From the NCBI GenBank assembly GCA_024760905.1, contig CM045731.1:57075125-57139124 (forward strand): 64,000 nucleotides of DNA, read 5' to 3'. Below the pieces are notes generated by a model. It had not been told where the DNA came from. It worked only from the letters and a program-made list of their open reading frames with translations, and made no database searches. Source of the stretch: Plotosus lineatus (lineage: Eukaryota; Chordata; Actinopteri; Siluriformes; Plotosidae). Shown piece by piece: positions 10,986-21,135 of this stretch. Made by a program: the position numbers and the translations under genes. Each line of letters opens with the position of its first letter. Position 1 is the stretch's first letter.

Positions 10986-12280
10986 CTCGCGGAAGCAAAA
11001 CCGTAGTCATCCTCCAACCTTCCTCAGTCAGTCCGTCATCTTCCATGTCCTTTCATATGATTCTGAAGGTATTCCTCCGCTTCCGGCAGGCCAAAATTTT
11101 CCGCAAACATGCTCACGTGTTCACGGAAAAATTTTCAGACAGTGTTCCCTTTGGATCCGTGATCTTTCCTTTTATACCGCAAGTGTTCCTTAACCTAGCC
11201 GCAAGTCTTCCCTTGTCTTCCGTATGGTCAAAAGCAGTGAAGAGAGCTGCTCCACACACCATCAGCACCATCAGCAGCAGCATCAGACCGAGCGCTTGCC
11301 GGGTGCTTTGCCCCTCACTTTGGCTGTACGTGCTCTCTACTCCATCCGTGCACACGTGATTATCGGCATGAGGATGTTACATGCTGGGGTTCAGAGATCA
11401 GCGTGTCTTAAACGCGTGCTCAAGTGCATGCTTTCATCCAGCACAGACTCGATCAGAGGGATTGGGGAGTCGGAATAAAGTCTGGATGATGCTCTGAAAC
11501 GCACCACACACCGAATAGATAAACCAACCTGAAGGGAGAAGAACAAAAATCTTCACCACATCTCACTCTAATGCCTTGAAATGAAGCATTAGGCTTTTTT
11601 ATTTATTTATTTATCAAATAGACTAAGCTATTGCAGGGCTCATGCTCATGCATGGTCAATACGACAAGACTCACACGGTGCAGTGTTTGTTATGTGACAG
11701 GAAGTGCGTTCCAAGTTTTCACAATCAGCTGGTTGCCAGCTCTGCTTGGCTTCATGCAAGTCTTTCCAAATCTTCATTCAGTGATTGTAGCCTACTCCTC
11801 ATCTTTTCTTTTTCTTCCTTTTCACCATCTTCTTGGTTGAAAGGGTTCACTCTGCATAAATGAGCTGATCACAAATGAGGGAAATTTCCAATAAAATTAG
11901 TGTTTTCTAAGGGATCAGACCCTCACGCACACTGCAGTACAGAAAGGATTGGCTCTCCGCTGCGTGCCACAGCGACAAGTGGCGTGGAAAATAGATGATT
12001 AAAATGTGTGAGAATTATTTATCCGTTTTTGTTTTATTTGATGGATTTTTCTGTATTTTTATTTAAATGACAGTGAAATTATTATTAGTTATTCTGTTAA
12101 GAAAGGTCATCTGATTTATCTGAGAGCCCGATGCAGTCATCAAAAGAGCCACATCACTTTTAATCACTGTGGTTTGGACTTGTGTGCATGGTTTCTAGTC
12201 TGGAAGAATTTATTGAGTTGCAAATAAAAGGAGCATATAGACATTATTGATATTAAACTTAACATATGTTAAATTTTACA
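10986..12280. other. Unassigned intergenic sequence
   Basis: No convincing gene or repeat was found. A minus-strand open frame at 11113-11355 contains an 18-residue hydrophobic segment (LGLMLLLMVLMVCGAALF), but I cannot attach it to a family or find supporting splice sites. Confidence 0.4.
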
Positions 12281-12289
12281 TTTATTGTG

Positions 12290-12540
12290 CATTACAAGCA
12301 TATTGTAAAATATAAACATATAGTACTTTAATAAATATCTTGTAAATTACAAACATATAGTACAGTCTAAACATCTTGTAAATAATAAACATATATTGCT
12401 TTAACAAATATCTTGTAAACTATAAACATATAGTAACAGCTTGTAAATTATAAGCATATCGTAAACATATTGTAAATTATAAACTTATTATTAAAATTTA
12501 ATATAGGTTTGTAATTCACAATAAGTTTATAATGTAAAAT
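12290..12540. repeat. Irregular AT-rich minisatellite
   Basis: Repeated copies of a degenerate unit built around ATAAACATATAGTA and ATCTTGTAAATTA occur at least six times with variable spacing (about 20-60 bp). It is non-coding. Confidence 0.65.
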
Positions 12541-12639
12541 TAATTTAAGTTATAAACATGAATGAGAACATGAGCTTCCTTGGTGTAATCCGTGTGTGTA
12601 TAGGCGGAATCAGAAGCAAGTCCTTTGATTTTTGCTGGT

Positions 12640-13060
12640 TTTTCCCTCGTTGAAACGTGGTTACGGCGGCTATTCCTCAGTCATTCCTTGTTGAACGTGA
12701 AGGTTCCACCTGTATTTTGCCTATTCCACGATCATTCTGTGGGTCTTCCTTCTAACAAGGAGTAGTGCTGTGGTCGGTCCTAAAAATACGTGCTTTCCGT
12801 AAACGTTCCGTGAATTATCCGAAGGTCTTCCTTTGCTGTTCGCACTGGTTCCGAAGGTGATCCGAGCGATTTTACGCATGTAATCCGATATTGTACCACG
12901 GTCTTTCCGTGTCCTTTCCGAACATTCCGTGATCGTTCCGAAGGTGCAATTTTCTGAAGGTTTTTTAGCCATTGTCCGTGTAAAAATGCCAAAGCTCCTA
13001 CGTGGAATGCGTTCCGTGCCTTTCTGCCATGATTCTTGCATTCTGCGCTCCAGTGAAATG
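12640..13060. repeat. TTCCG/CGGAA-rich simple-like region
   Basis: The hexamer-like words TTCCGT, TTCCGAAG and ATCCGA recur about every 10-25 bases, giving a marked CpG and CGGAA density against an AT-rich background. A 124-codon minus-strand open frame across it reads as low-complexity and is not accepted as a gene. The words resemble ETS-type GGAA sites or half heat-shock elements, but a decayed tandem repeat is equally possible. Confidence 0.4.
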
Positions 13061-13282
13061 GGGGTATTAGAATCAGTAATCCAGCACTTTACCAACAGAT
13101 CACCACCGCCCTGCTTTTTTCTGTTTCAATAAATAAATATTTTCACACAGACTGAAATTTCAGCACCTGTAACTAAACAGTAACACAATCTAACACCAAC
13201 AGAATATTATGAGCATCTGCCATCTGTATCTTACTCTCAAATCTTTTTCCCTTCATAAGCTAGTTTTACTGACCCTGTGGCA

Positions 13283-13345
13283 GATGATTCGCTGTGGCGA
13301 CTCCCAGGTAAAAGGAAAAAAAGCCGAAAGGAAGACAGACAGAAT
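13283..13345 (+). mobile_element. SINE I / RTE 3'-tail fragment
   Basis: GATGATTCGCTGTGGCGACT followed by a tract of AAAAGCCGAAAGGAAG is the 3' end shared by SINE I and the RTE LINE. Only this end is present. Confidence 0.7.
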
Positions 13346-13423
13346 TAAAGGATATCTGGTTACAATAACTCATTCCTGCATAAAACCACAACCAGAACTC
13401 ATCTGTGGATTCGTACTTCAAGA

Positions 13424-13708
13424 ACACACACCCACCCACACACACATACTCAAACACAGAGATACACACAAACACACCCCCTGCGTGCACACACACGCAC
13501 ACACACACACACAGAGACAAAAGATAAATTAATACAGATACTCACATCCACACAAAGATACTCACACCCACGAAAAAAACAACACTGTGCATATTTAGTA
13601 ATTCAAAATCAGATAATGCATATTAACAGTAAAATGATATCACACACTCAGACACAAATACATACCCCCCCACACACACAGACACACACACACACACACA
13701 CACACAAA
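13424..13708. repeat. (CA)n microsatellites
   Basis: Two CA-rich blocks (13424-13513 and 13667-13708) flank a short AT-rich piece. The second directly abuts the target site of the Tc1 element. Confidence 0.9.
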
Positions 13709-13710
13709 TA

Positions 13711-15275
13711 CAGTGGGGCCAATAACTATTGGGCAACGTAAAAATGTGCAAGTTCACCCATTTAAAAAGATAGAGGTTTATAATTTTCATCATAGGTACA
13801 CATCAAGCTTGATAGACAGAATGTAAAAAAAAAAAAATCCAGGAAATCACATTGTATGGTTTTTAACCAATTTATTTTGAAAATGGGAGGCAAATAAGTA
13901 TTGGACAGCCAGCAAAAGTTACTTTTAATACTTTGTCATTGCCAACCAAGGCTACATTACAGAGGTCAAACGGTTCCTGTAGTTCTTGACCAGGTCTACA
14001 CACACTCCAGTTGGTATTTTGTCCCACTCCTCTGCACAGATCTTCTCTAGAGCTGTGATGTTTGAGGGTTGTCGCTTGGCAACTCGAAGTTTTAACTCCC
14101 TCCACAGGTTTTCGATTGGGTTGAGGTCTGGAGACTGGCTAGGCCACTCCAGAACCTTGATATGCTTTTTAAGGGGCCACTCCTTGGCTTTCTTGGTTGT
14201 GTGCTTTGGATCGTTATCATGCTGGAAGACCCAGCCATGTTTCATCTTTAATGCTCTGACCGAGGGAAGGTTTTTACCAAAAATGTCACAATACATGGCC
14301 CCATTCATGTTGCCATTGATACGGTGCAGTCTTCCTGTCCCTTTTGCAGAAAAGCATCCCCAAAGCATGATGTGTCCACCCCCCATGCTTCACAGTAGGT
14401 ATGGTGGTCTTGGGATCTAACTCAGCAGTGTTCTTCCTCCAAACACGGCGAGTGCTGTTTAAACCAAAAAGTTCAATTTTGGTCTCATCTGACCACATCA
14501 CATTCTTCCAATCCTCCTCTGGATCATCCAGATGGTCTTTAGCATATTTCAGACGGGCCTTTACATGTTTTTTGTTGAGTAGGGGAACCTTTCGGGCAAT
14601 GCAGGATTTCATCTCAAGACGACGTAGTGTGTTAGTTATGGTCATCTTTGTGACGGTGGTTCCTGCCGTCTTCAAATCATTGACCAGTTCCTGCCGTGTA
14701 GTTCTGGGCTGATTACTCACTGTTCTCAGGATCCTTTCAACCCCACGAGGTGAGATCTTGCTCGGAGCACCACTCCTAGGGAGGTTGTCAGTGATGTTAT
14801 ACTTCTTCCATTTTCTAATAATGTTTCCAACTGTTGATCTTTTCTCACAAAGTTGTTTACCAATTGCAGTTTGACTCATCCCAGCTTTGTGCAGTTGTAC
14901 AATTTTATCTCTGGTGTCTTTGGGAAGCTCTCTGGTCTTCGTCATGGTGAAGACTGCAGTCTGATAGTTTGAAGGTGTGTGCAGGTTTGAAGGTGTCTCT
15001 TATGCATCTAATCAGTTCAAACAGGTGTCATTCATACTGTTAACGAGTGGGGGCCAAAATAATGTTTGTTTTCTAGCTGCCCAATACTTATTGGCCTCCT
15101 ATTTTCACAAATAAATTGTTTAAAAATCATACAATGTGATTTCCTGGATTTTTTTTTAATATTCTGTCTCTCAAGCTTGATGTGTACCTATGACGAAAAT
15201 TACAAACCGCTCTTATCTTTTTAAATAAGTGAACTTGCACATTTTTACATTACCCGATACTTATTGGCCCCACTG
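13711..15275 (-). mobile_element. Full-length Tc1-type transposon
   Basis: The inverted repeats of about 115 bp start CAGTGGGGCCAATAACTATT at 13711 and, read inward from 15275, CAGTGGGGCCAATAAGTATC. Both contain a GTACACATCAAGCTTGA inner block. TA dinucleotides flank it at 13709-13710 and 15276-15277. The total of 1565 bp is normal for a complete Tc1 element. The transposase inside lies on the minus strand and has a single frameshift. The two TIRs differ at several positions, so it is not brand-new. Confidence 0.93.
13952..14945 (-). pseudogene. Tc1 transposase with one frameshift
   Basis: This is a DDE transposase that binds the element ends and performs cut-and-paste transposition at TA. 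ATG at 14945 opens a paired-type helix-turn-helix domain (residues ~1-110: [11 protein letters not shown], then the second HTH with [10 protein letters not shown]). It is followed by the first catalytic Asp in [12 protein letters not shown] (near residue 150). At a run of six C's at about 14381-14386 the frame shifts; the downstream part (14386-13952) carries [11 protein letters not shown], the second Asp in HDNDPKH and the Glu in [11 protein letters not shown]. Thirty-four residues lie between Asp and Glu, the DD34E spacing of Tc1. All three catalytic residues remain, so the frameshift is the only obvious lesion. The summed length of about 340 aa is normal. Confidence 0.9.
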
Positions 15276-15277
15276 TA

Positions 15278-15403
15278 CAGTCGGTGCTCTTACGAAATTA
15301 ATCCATTCCAGCACCTTTTTTGGAACCTGCAGTTTTCGTAAGTAGAGGTGCATTTTACATGTAAAACGTGTGATTCTTTCCAAGGCTCCTAAGACTACCC
15401 TTT
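15278..15403 (+). mobile_element. End fragment of a pogo/Tigger-like element
   Basis: It begins CAGTCGGTGCTCTTACGAAA directly after the TA that is also the right target duplication of the Tc1 element. It is followed by an internal palindrome-like TTTCGTAAG. A related terminus (CAGTCGGCCCTCTACTTATG) occurs at 47373. The other end is not found. Confidence 0.5.
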
Positions 15404-15448
15404 CACCAGGAATCACACACACATACATATACATATATACACATTTAT

Positions 15449-15510
<62 letters not shown>

Positions 15511-15713
15511 TGATCATATCTTCTTAGCAGAGTTATAATCTTACAATGACCATGGCACCAGTAATCACTTTCACCAGGAATCACACATGCATGTGGGCGC
15601 ACGCGCGTGTGCGTGTGTGCACGCACGTGTGTGTGTGTTCGTGTGCACGCGCATGTGTTGACCATGTCTTTTTAGCAGAGTTATAATCTTACAATGACCA
15701 TGGCACAGGGAAT

Positions 15714-15751
<38 letters not shown>

Positions 15752-15805
15752 CACACACGTGTTGACCATGTCTTCTTAGCAGAGTTATAATATTACAATG
15801 ACAAT
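15404..15805. repeat. Tandem array of a ~100-150-bp unit containing microsatellites
   Basis: A block of about 50 bases (TTAGCAGAGTTATAATCTTA then CAATGACCATGGCAC) occurs at about 15508, 15656 and 15759. The copies are separated by TCACCAGGAATCACAC and by (TA)n, (TG)n or CG-containing (TG)n runs of different lengths. The repeat unit thus has a fixed part and a microsatellite part. Confidence 0.75.
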
Positions 15806-16120
15806 TTCTTTCTTCCTTTTCGGCCTGTTCCCTTTCTCGGGAGTTGCCACAGCGAATCATCTGATTCACACATTTGATTTGGCAGCGGTTTTTACGTCGG
15901 ATTTGACGTCCTGTCACAACCCTTTAGCAAGGGACAGAAACACGCTGACGACTTTTGCAGCTACTCTTTACGAAAGTCAGCAATGGTTCTTTTACATGCC
16001 TCTCACCATAGACAGAGAGAGACATGGCCTGCCTTTGATAACCCAGTTAGCCGCACTAGGGGGACAGTGACAACCCTGTGGGGACTCGAACCCCCAACCT
16101 TAGGATCAGCGATCCTGCGC
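15806..16120 (-). mobile_element. SINE I copy, head truncated
   Basis: Read on the minus strand it has the B box (GGGTTCGAGTCCCC), the conserved body (AAGTCAGCAATGG in reverse), the RTE-5'-like piece (about 15866-15925) and the RTE-3'-like tail (15806-15865). It is cut at the anticodon side near 16120, where RTE endonuclease sequence begins; the A box is missing. Confidence 0.8.
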
Positions 16121-16121
16121 C

Positions 16122-17345
16122 CTCTCCTTCCAGATGACACACCAAGAACTCTCCTACCCTGATCACATTAGCTAGTTGTCCAGTCATCTGGAAGCACTTC
16201 CTGACCACCCAAAGCCATTTTCAACTCCTCCTTGAAGACAACACAACACTCTTCCTTTTTCAGTCTTCACCACTTTGTCTTCTGCTGTGCCTTTGCCTTC
16301 ACCTTTCTTACCATCAGCGTCATCCTGCACACCGCCATCCTATGCTGTTTGGCAACACTCTCACCCACTACTACTTTGCAGTCACTGACTTCCTTCAAAT
16401 TACATCGCCTACACAAGATGTAGTCTACCTGTGTGCTCCTACCTCCGCTTTTATAAGTCACCATATGCGCCTGTCTCTTCTGGAAGAAAGTTTTTACCAC
16501 AGCCATTTCCATCCTTTTTACAAAATCTACCAACATCTGTCCTTCTGTGTTCCTGTCCTGAATACCAAACCTGCCCATCACTTCTTCATCCCCGCTGTTT
16601 CCTGCACCAACATGTCCATTGACATCTGCACCAATGACCACTCTTTCACCTCTGGGGGTATTCTGCATCACTTCATCTAACTCGCTCCAGAATCTCTCCT
16701 TCTCTTCTAGCTCACATCCTGCCTGTGGGGCATAAGCACTAACAACATTGAACATCACGCCTTCAATTTCTAACTTAAGACTCATCACTCTGTCTAACAC
16801 TCTTTTCACTTCTAGAACATTCCTGACAAACTCCTCCTTCAAGATGACTCCTACTCCATTTCTCTTCCCATCCGCACCATGAAAAAAAACAGCTTAAACC
16901 CTCCTCCTAAGCTTCTAGCCTTGCTACCTTTCCACCTGGTCTGCTGAACACAGAGTATGTCCACCTTCCTCCTTTGCATCATGTCAGCCAGCTCTCTACC
17001 TTTTCCTGTCATATTTCCAACATTCAAAGTCCCTACTTTTAGACCTCGACTCATGCTTTTCCTCTTCTCTCTCTGCCTACGGACACACCTTCCACCTCTC
17101 CTTCTTCGACATCTTCAACCAATAGTAGTCCAATTTCCACCAGCACCCTCTTGGTTAACAGCACTGATGGCGGTTGTTAACCCAGGCCTCGACCGATCCG
17201 GTACGAAATGGTTTGTTGTGACTCGCATGTTTTATTTGGCATTGGTTTTAAGCCGGATGCCCTTCCTGACACAATCTTCTGCATTTATCTGGGATTGGGA
17301 CCGGCGTGAGGGAGAGATACTGGCTTGTGCCCCTCCCTCACAGCT
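16122..17345 (-). mobile_element. RTE LINE, copy 2 (5'UTR and endonuclease only)
   Basis: The 5' end reads AATGCAGCTGTGAGGGAGGG from 17345 leftward, as in the other copies, followed by the leader and the endonuclease. The reverse transcriptase and 3' end are missing; a SINE I copy adjoins at the break. Confidence 0.85.
16267..17054 (-). pseudogene. RTE apurinic/apyrimidinic-type endonuclease
   Basis: This is the N-terminal endonuclease of the RTE polyprotein, which nicks target DNA to prime reverse transcription. The frame opens with KVGTLNVGNM (17050) and LCVQQTRWKG, where the normal catalytic Glu (QETR in the copy at 23.7 kb) is Gln. A frameshift near 16850 leads into a 191-codon segment with VVSAYAPQ, GADVNGHVG and DYILCRRCN. 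The metal-binding and active-site blocks are therefore in order, but with at least one inactivating substitution and one frameshift. Confidence 0.85.
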
Positions 17346-17450
17346 GCATTAAGGCACATAAATGCATAATAATGGCAATACAACCAAAATAGGAATCATC
17401 ATTGACAAGTATGGAGCCCATTGCCCAGACAAAGTATAAAGCCACCCCCA
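17346..17450. other. Short unassigned stretch between RTE copy 2 and SINE II
   Basis: It has no feature of its own. With 19191 onward it forms the pre-insertion target of SINE II. Confidence 0.4.
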
Positions 17451-17676
17451 CCCCCAATTGAAAGGGGCTGGTGGTGTAATGGTTAGGGTCCTGCTGATCA
17501 GGAGGTTGTGTGTTCAAATCCCAGTTAGTCCCCCACTGTGCTAACACCCCTGGGCAAGGTCTCAACCACAAGTGTGCCTCTGTTCACTCGGCAGTATAAA
17601 TGGGTACCAGTAAAAATATACCGGGAAGGTAACCTGTGATGGACTAGCGTCCCATCCAGGAGGAGTTGAACTCCTG

Positions 17677-18722
17677 GGGCCGGTTGTTCAAAACACGATT
17701 ATTTTTCAACCACTGTTTAAGTAGAGTTAACCGACCTTTAAATTTAACACTGCCATTATCTTGTTGTTCAAAACTCAGTTAACTTTAACAGAGTTTTAAC
17801 TTGATGTTAAAGTTAACACACCGAAGGACCGCTGTTAAATTTTTAACAGTGTGGGTAACTTGCAAGATGGCATACATGACTAACGCTGTATTTATGATAC
17901 ATATTTATGGTAAGGACAGAGTGTTCCGTGGACTTGATTATGACACAGCTGCTTTATTCAGACGAAGAATTAAGAATCCGCTACCGGTTTGGGAGAGGGT
18001 CAATTGTGTATCTGTGCAATTGCTGGGAGGTGATTTGTAGTGTCTCACAAATAGGGGCCATGCACTGACTGTTGAACTGCAAGTGTTGGCGGCACTTCGC
18101 TTTTATGACAGTGGGAGCTTTCTACGGGTGGTTGGGGACACTGTGGGCTTCGACAAAAGTACGGTATCGAGAATAGTGAGATGTTACAGATGCCTTGGTG
18201 AGAAGGCATAATGACTGAATCGCCGACTGCGACAAATTGAGGATGGATTCTTATAAATATTAATATTATAGTTCAACCAAAAATATTCTCAAATATATTT
18301 CAAACTACATCTGCAAGTACATGTGCTAAATACATTTACAAATTGAGCTAAAGTTATTTATCTATTCAAAGGCACAAACAAATAATACATATTTCCAGCA
18401 CAAAGACATACTATTTTTTTATACATTATTTATTATTTTTTTATATACGTTATTAAAATACATTTTATAAAAGTACTCCCCATTAGGCTGAAGATACAGG
18501 CTGGATGGCATTATTGCTTATTGATAATGTTTTTTGATTGGTCAGCTCGGGCATGCACATGCGCAGTGCCCGTTACACGTCATCTTCCGATTTACTTCCT
18601 GTTGCTGATGTTTCAGCAGCTGATACCGGGTTGGGTGGTATTCATTGCAGACTTTGCAGATATACAACACCGCAGGTGGTTGGCGAATTGTGCATTGAGA
18701 GCTTCAAACGTACACGCACAAA

Positions 18723-18782
<60 letters not shown>

Positions 18783-19087
18783 ATGAGCGAATATATTATT
18801 GTTGATCGACATTTTTAATAATATTAAAAAGCATACACAGAGATCTTACCCCCTTCCCCCTAGCATACGTTTTGTACGTTTAGGAGAATGTTGAATGACC
18901 CCTTAGTGCTAACCAGTAACGTTAACCACACTGTTAACTTTGACGGCAACGTTAACTAACGATGTGACTAACCATGCTTTGAACAACGCATATTTAACAG
19001 TCGGTTAACTAACGGCGGGTCAAAAATTGAACCAGCCGTTAGAGCTTAACCGGTGGTTAAAATAACCGTGTTTTGAACGACCGGCCC
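17677..19087 (+). mobile_element. PIF/Harbinger DNA transposon, internally degenerate
   Basis: Termini GGGCCGGTTGTTCAAAACAC and, inward from the right, GGGCCGGTCGTTCAAAACAC are flanked by a CTG target duplication (17674-17676, 19088-19090). The 3-bp CWG/TWA duplication and GGGCC ends are characteristic of PIF/Harbinger. Subterminal GTTAAC motifs repeat many times at both ends, as expected for transposase/Myb-like binding sites. A truncated transposase and a (TA)n tract (18730-18780) lie inside. Confidence 0.9.
17865..18212 (+). pseudogene. Truncated Harbinger (HARBI1-type) transposase
   Basis: This is the N-terminal part of a Harbinger nuclease. ATG at 17867 starts a frame with FRGLDYDTAALFRRRI. 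After one in-frame stop (18038) comes a block with [29 protein letters not shown] and KSTVSRIVR, the conserved helix-turn-helix region in front of the DDE nuclease of HARBI1-like proteins. The frame ends at about 18210 and the DDE domain is absent (the intact protein is ~350 aa), so the copy is non-autonomous. Confidence 0.8.
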
Positions 19088-19538
19088 CTGGTTGTTTCAC
19101 ACTACAGAAACCGGGAATAAGCATCGGCCTGATGAGCCACTATGGCTCGGGTGTAAAAATGCCAACAGACTCACCTTACCCCTAATTGAAGGCGAGTTGG
19201 GTATACACCTTTCTACCACAGATCCAATACCAGCCCATGACTGCAAACACAGTTTTGCTAAAGGGGTAAATGAGTGAGCAGGTATATGATCCGAGCTTTG
19301 ATGTATTCAGAGTACTTTTGTTTCCATAGAGAAGTGGGGGTGCTGCAGAGGTAATTAGAGCCATAACGGTAAAAGCAGATGGGGAACTGATAATGATAAG
19401 GTATTTGTGGTTTTAAGGCTGGTAGGGCATAAAGAGCACATGTATCATTTACTCTAGGTCAAGACAGCATCATTTGCTTTAGGCGACCCTGACCATGCGT
19501 CCACAGGTAACATGATTTGTTACAATATTTGAAATGAA

Positions 19539-19769
19539 CTAGGGAGTGTAAAAGAGCTTCATTTGCAATTCGTTAACACGTGTTACACACGTGACCCCCA
19601 CGGCTATGGGTATTAAATGACCAACATAAAATGGATCATTGGTATGGCCTCTAGCAGTCCAGTAGGCAAATTGCCAGATGGAGTTGTCATGTGGATGCGC
19701 TTGTGTGGGTATCCCTGCCTCAAGCATGAGAACGCAGATGAAGAGAGCCATAACAGTCACTGGCTCCAT
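19539..19769 (-). pseudogene. ERV1 env, N-terminal fragment
   Basis: A minus-strand frame begins with a methionine and a hydrophobic signal-peptide-like stretch (about 20 residues), directly overlapping the end of the pol region, the usual position of a retroviral env start. It stops after 76 codons and no transmembrane subunit follows. Identification is positional more than by motif. Confidence 0.4.
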
Positions 19770-19998
19770 TCCCTCTCGTGATATGACTGATCAGACGCAG
19801 TTCCTTTTTTATTCCCTGTAGCTCACTTGTGGATGTCCTGAGCCGGGGAGGATGTCCAAACACTTTTAGAGGATGGTTTATGGGGGAACCGGCTAGGTGA
19901 TCACCAGGTCCTGTGAAAAACTTTTTAATCACTTAAGTCTTGAAACATAAAAGATCATGGTAACAGACAGAAGTCAAACACATCAAACAAATCAAACA

Positions 19999-21013
19999 TC
20001 ATGGGGATAGGGTGTCCTGGGGATGTTTCTTTAATCTGGTGGCATGTATCCACTGTGGAAAAAGGTCAGTTAGTACAGTTGTTCGTGTTATTGCTATGAT
20101 CTTCACTGGCCCTTCATACTTACACTCACCCAATTTACTTGCTTTTTGAGATTTTACCAAAATAGTATCACCCACCTGAAAAGGGTCTGTAGGCTTTGTA
20201 GAAACAGTTGGTTTCAAATTAGCCATTTTCTCACAATCTTTTGCCAGGGTATCAATTTATGCAGCAGAGTACTCAGCAATATGCATGTCTAGGTCAGTGG
20301 TACCCATGGCAGCAGTCCCTCTGTGCCACGGAATGATGAATGGCCTGACAAAAATGATCTCATGAGGTGAGGTGTACATCTTTTCTAGGAGTCATTCTTA
20401 ACTCTGCCAATAGAGTGTGTAAAATATCAACCCAGTTTTTGCTACCTATTGTCTGCATGGCTTTAGTCAACTTGTCTTTAGATGTTTTGATTATTCTTTC
20501 AGGTGATATGGGATGTGAAAATGCCCGGATAGGGATAAATATTTGCACAAATCCTGTGGACAGGGCTCCTTTATCAGTCGATTCCATTTGGTACACCATA
20601 GCGAGGTATGATTTCCTTCGGAAGTACTCGAATTACCACCTTTGCATTTTCCTTTCTACAGGGAAAAGGCTTCCATCCATCATGAAAACTTGTCAACCAG
20701 GACCAGGAGATATTTGAAATGTTTCACATGTGGGCGTGTGTGTAAAGTCAATCTGCCATTCTGCGAATGGAGATGTTTGTAAAGGAAGATTCTCGTGTTT
20801 AGCAGGAGCTTTGGTAACATAGTTTTGTGTGCAAATCAGACATCGAGACAGAATAGAGTCACTCATGTTACTCATTGTCTGTTCATATGCTCCTTGACCC
20901 CCTTTTGTACATGTGTAACACTGAAACTCAATCATGAGAAATGGAAGACAGTGAGAGGGGAGACAGAGGCAACCATCTACGCTGTACCATATGTTATCTG
21001 AGGTAATGTACAA
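19999..21013 (-). pseudogene. ERV1 integrase
   Basis: This enzyme joins proviral DNA to the host genome. Right to left it shows the zinc-binding cysteine pair (C-x2-C near 20835), the start of the catalytic core (WQIDFT, first catalytic Asp, near 20755), a core C-terminal part with degraded frame, and a C-terminal domain (20226-19999) of the type found in gamma-retroviral integrases. That domain has a FQVGDTILVKS start, a YEGPVKI turn and WIHATRLKK near the end. Multiple frame breaks separate the parts. Confidence 0.75.
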
Positions 21014-21135
21014 CCCTTGCGACTACCAGAATGAGGTGTCAGAGGAGTGGCTGAAGGTCAAAGTCGGGAATAAGAGTGCTGGATAAAAAGCAGGTATTAG
21101 ATGGAGTCGAATCCATGTGAGGGAACAAAAAAAAA

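Larger units (their letters stand above)
17463..19178 (+). mobile_element. tRNA-derived SINE II, split by a Harbinger element
   Basis: The head has an A box TGGTGTAATGG (near 17470) and a B box GTTCAAATCCC (near 17512). The body contains CTCTGTTCACTCGGCAGTAT and GATGGACTAGCGTCCCATCC. The right part resumes at 19088 and ends at 19178. Direct repeats CCCCYAATTGAA (17451-17462 and 19179-19190) are the target duplication. A second copy is at 44990-45306, which shows the uninterrupted sequence. Confidence 0.85.

Noticed and set aside
12850..12960. Heat-shock-element array in the TTCCG-rich region
   Set aside because: Alternating inverted nGAAn triplets at 5-bp phase are not consistently present; only kept as a low-level observation.
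12721..13095. 124-codon minus-strand open frame
   Set aside because: It spans the TTCCG-rich repeat-like region, has no recognisable domain and no splice or start context; treated as chance.
13986..14712. Plus-strand frames of 144 and 103 codons
   Set aside because: They are antisense shadows of the Tc1 transposase.
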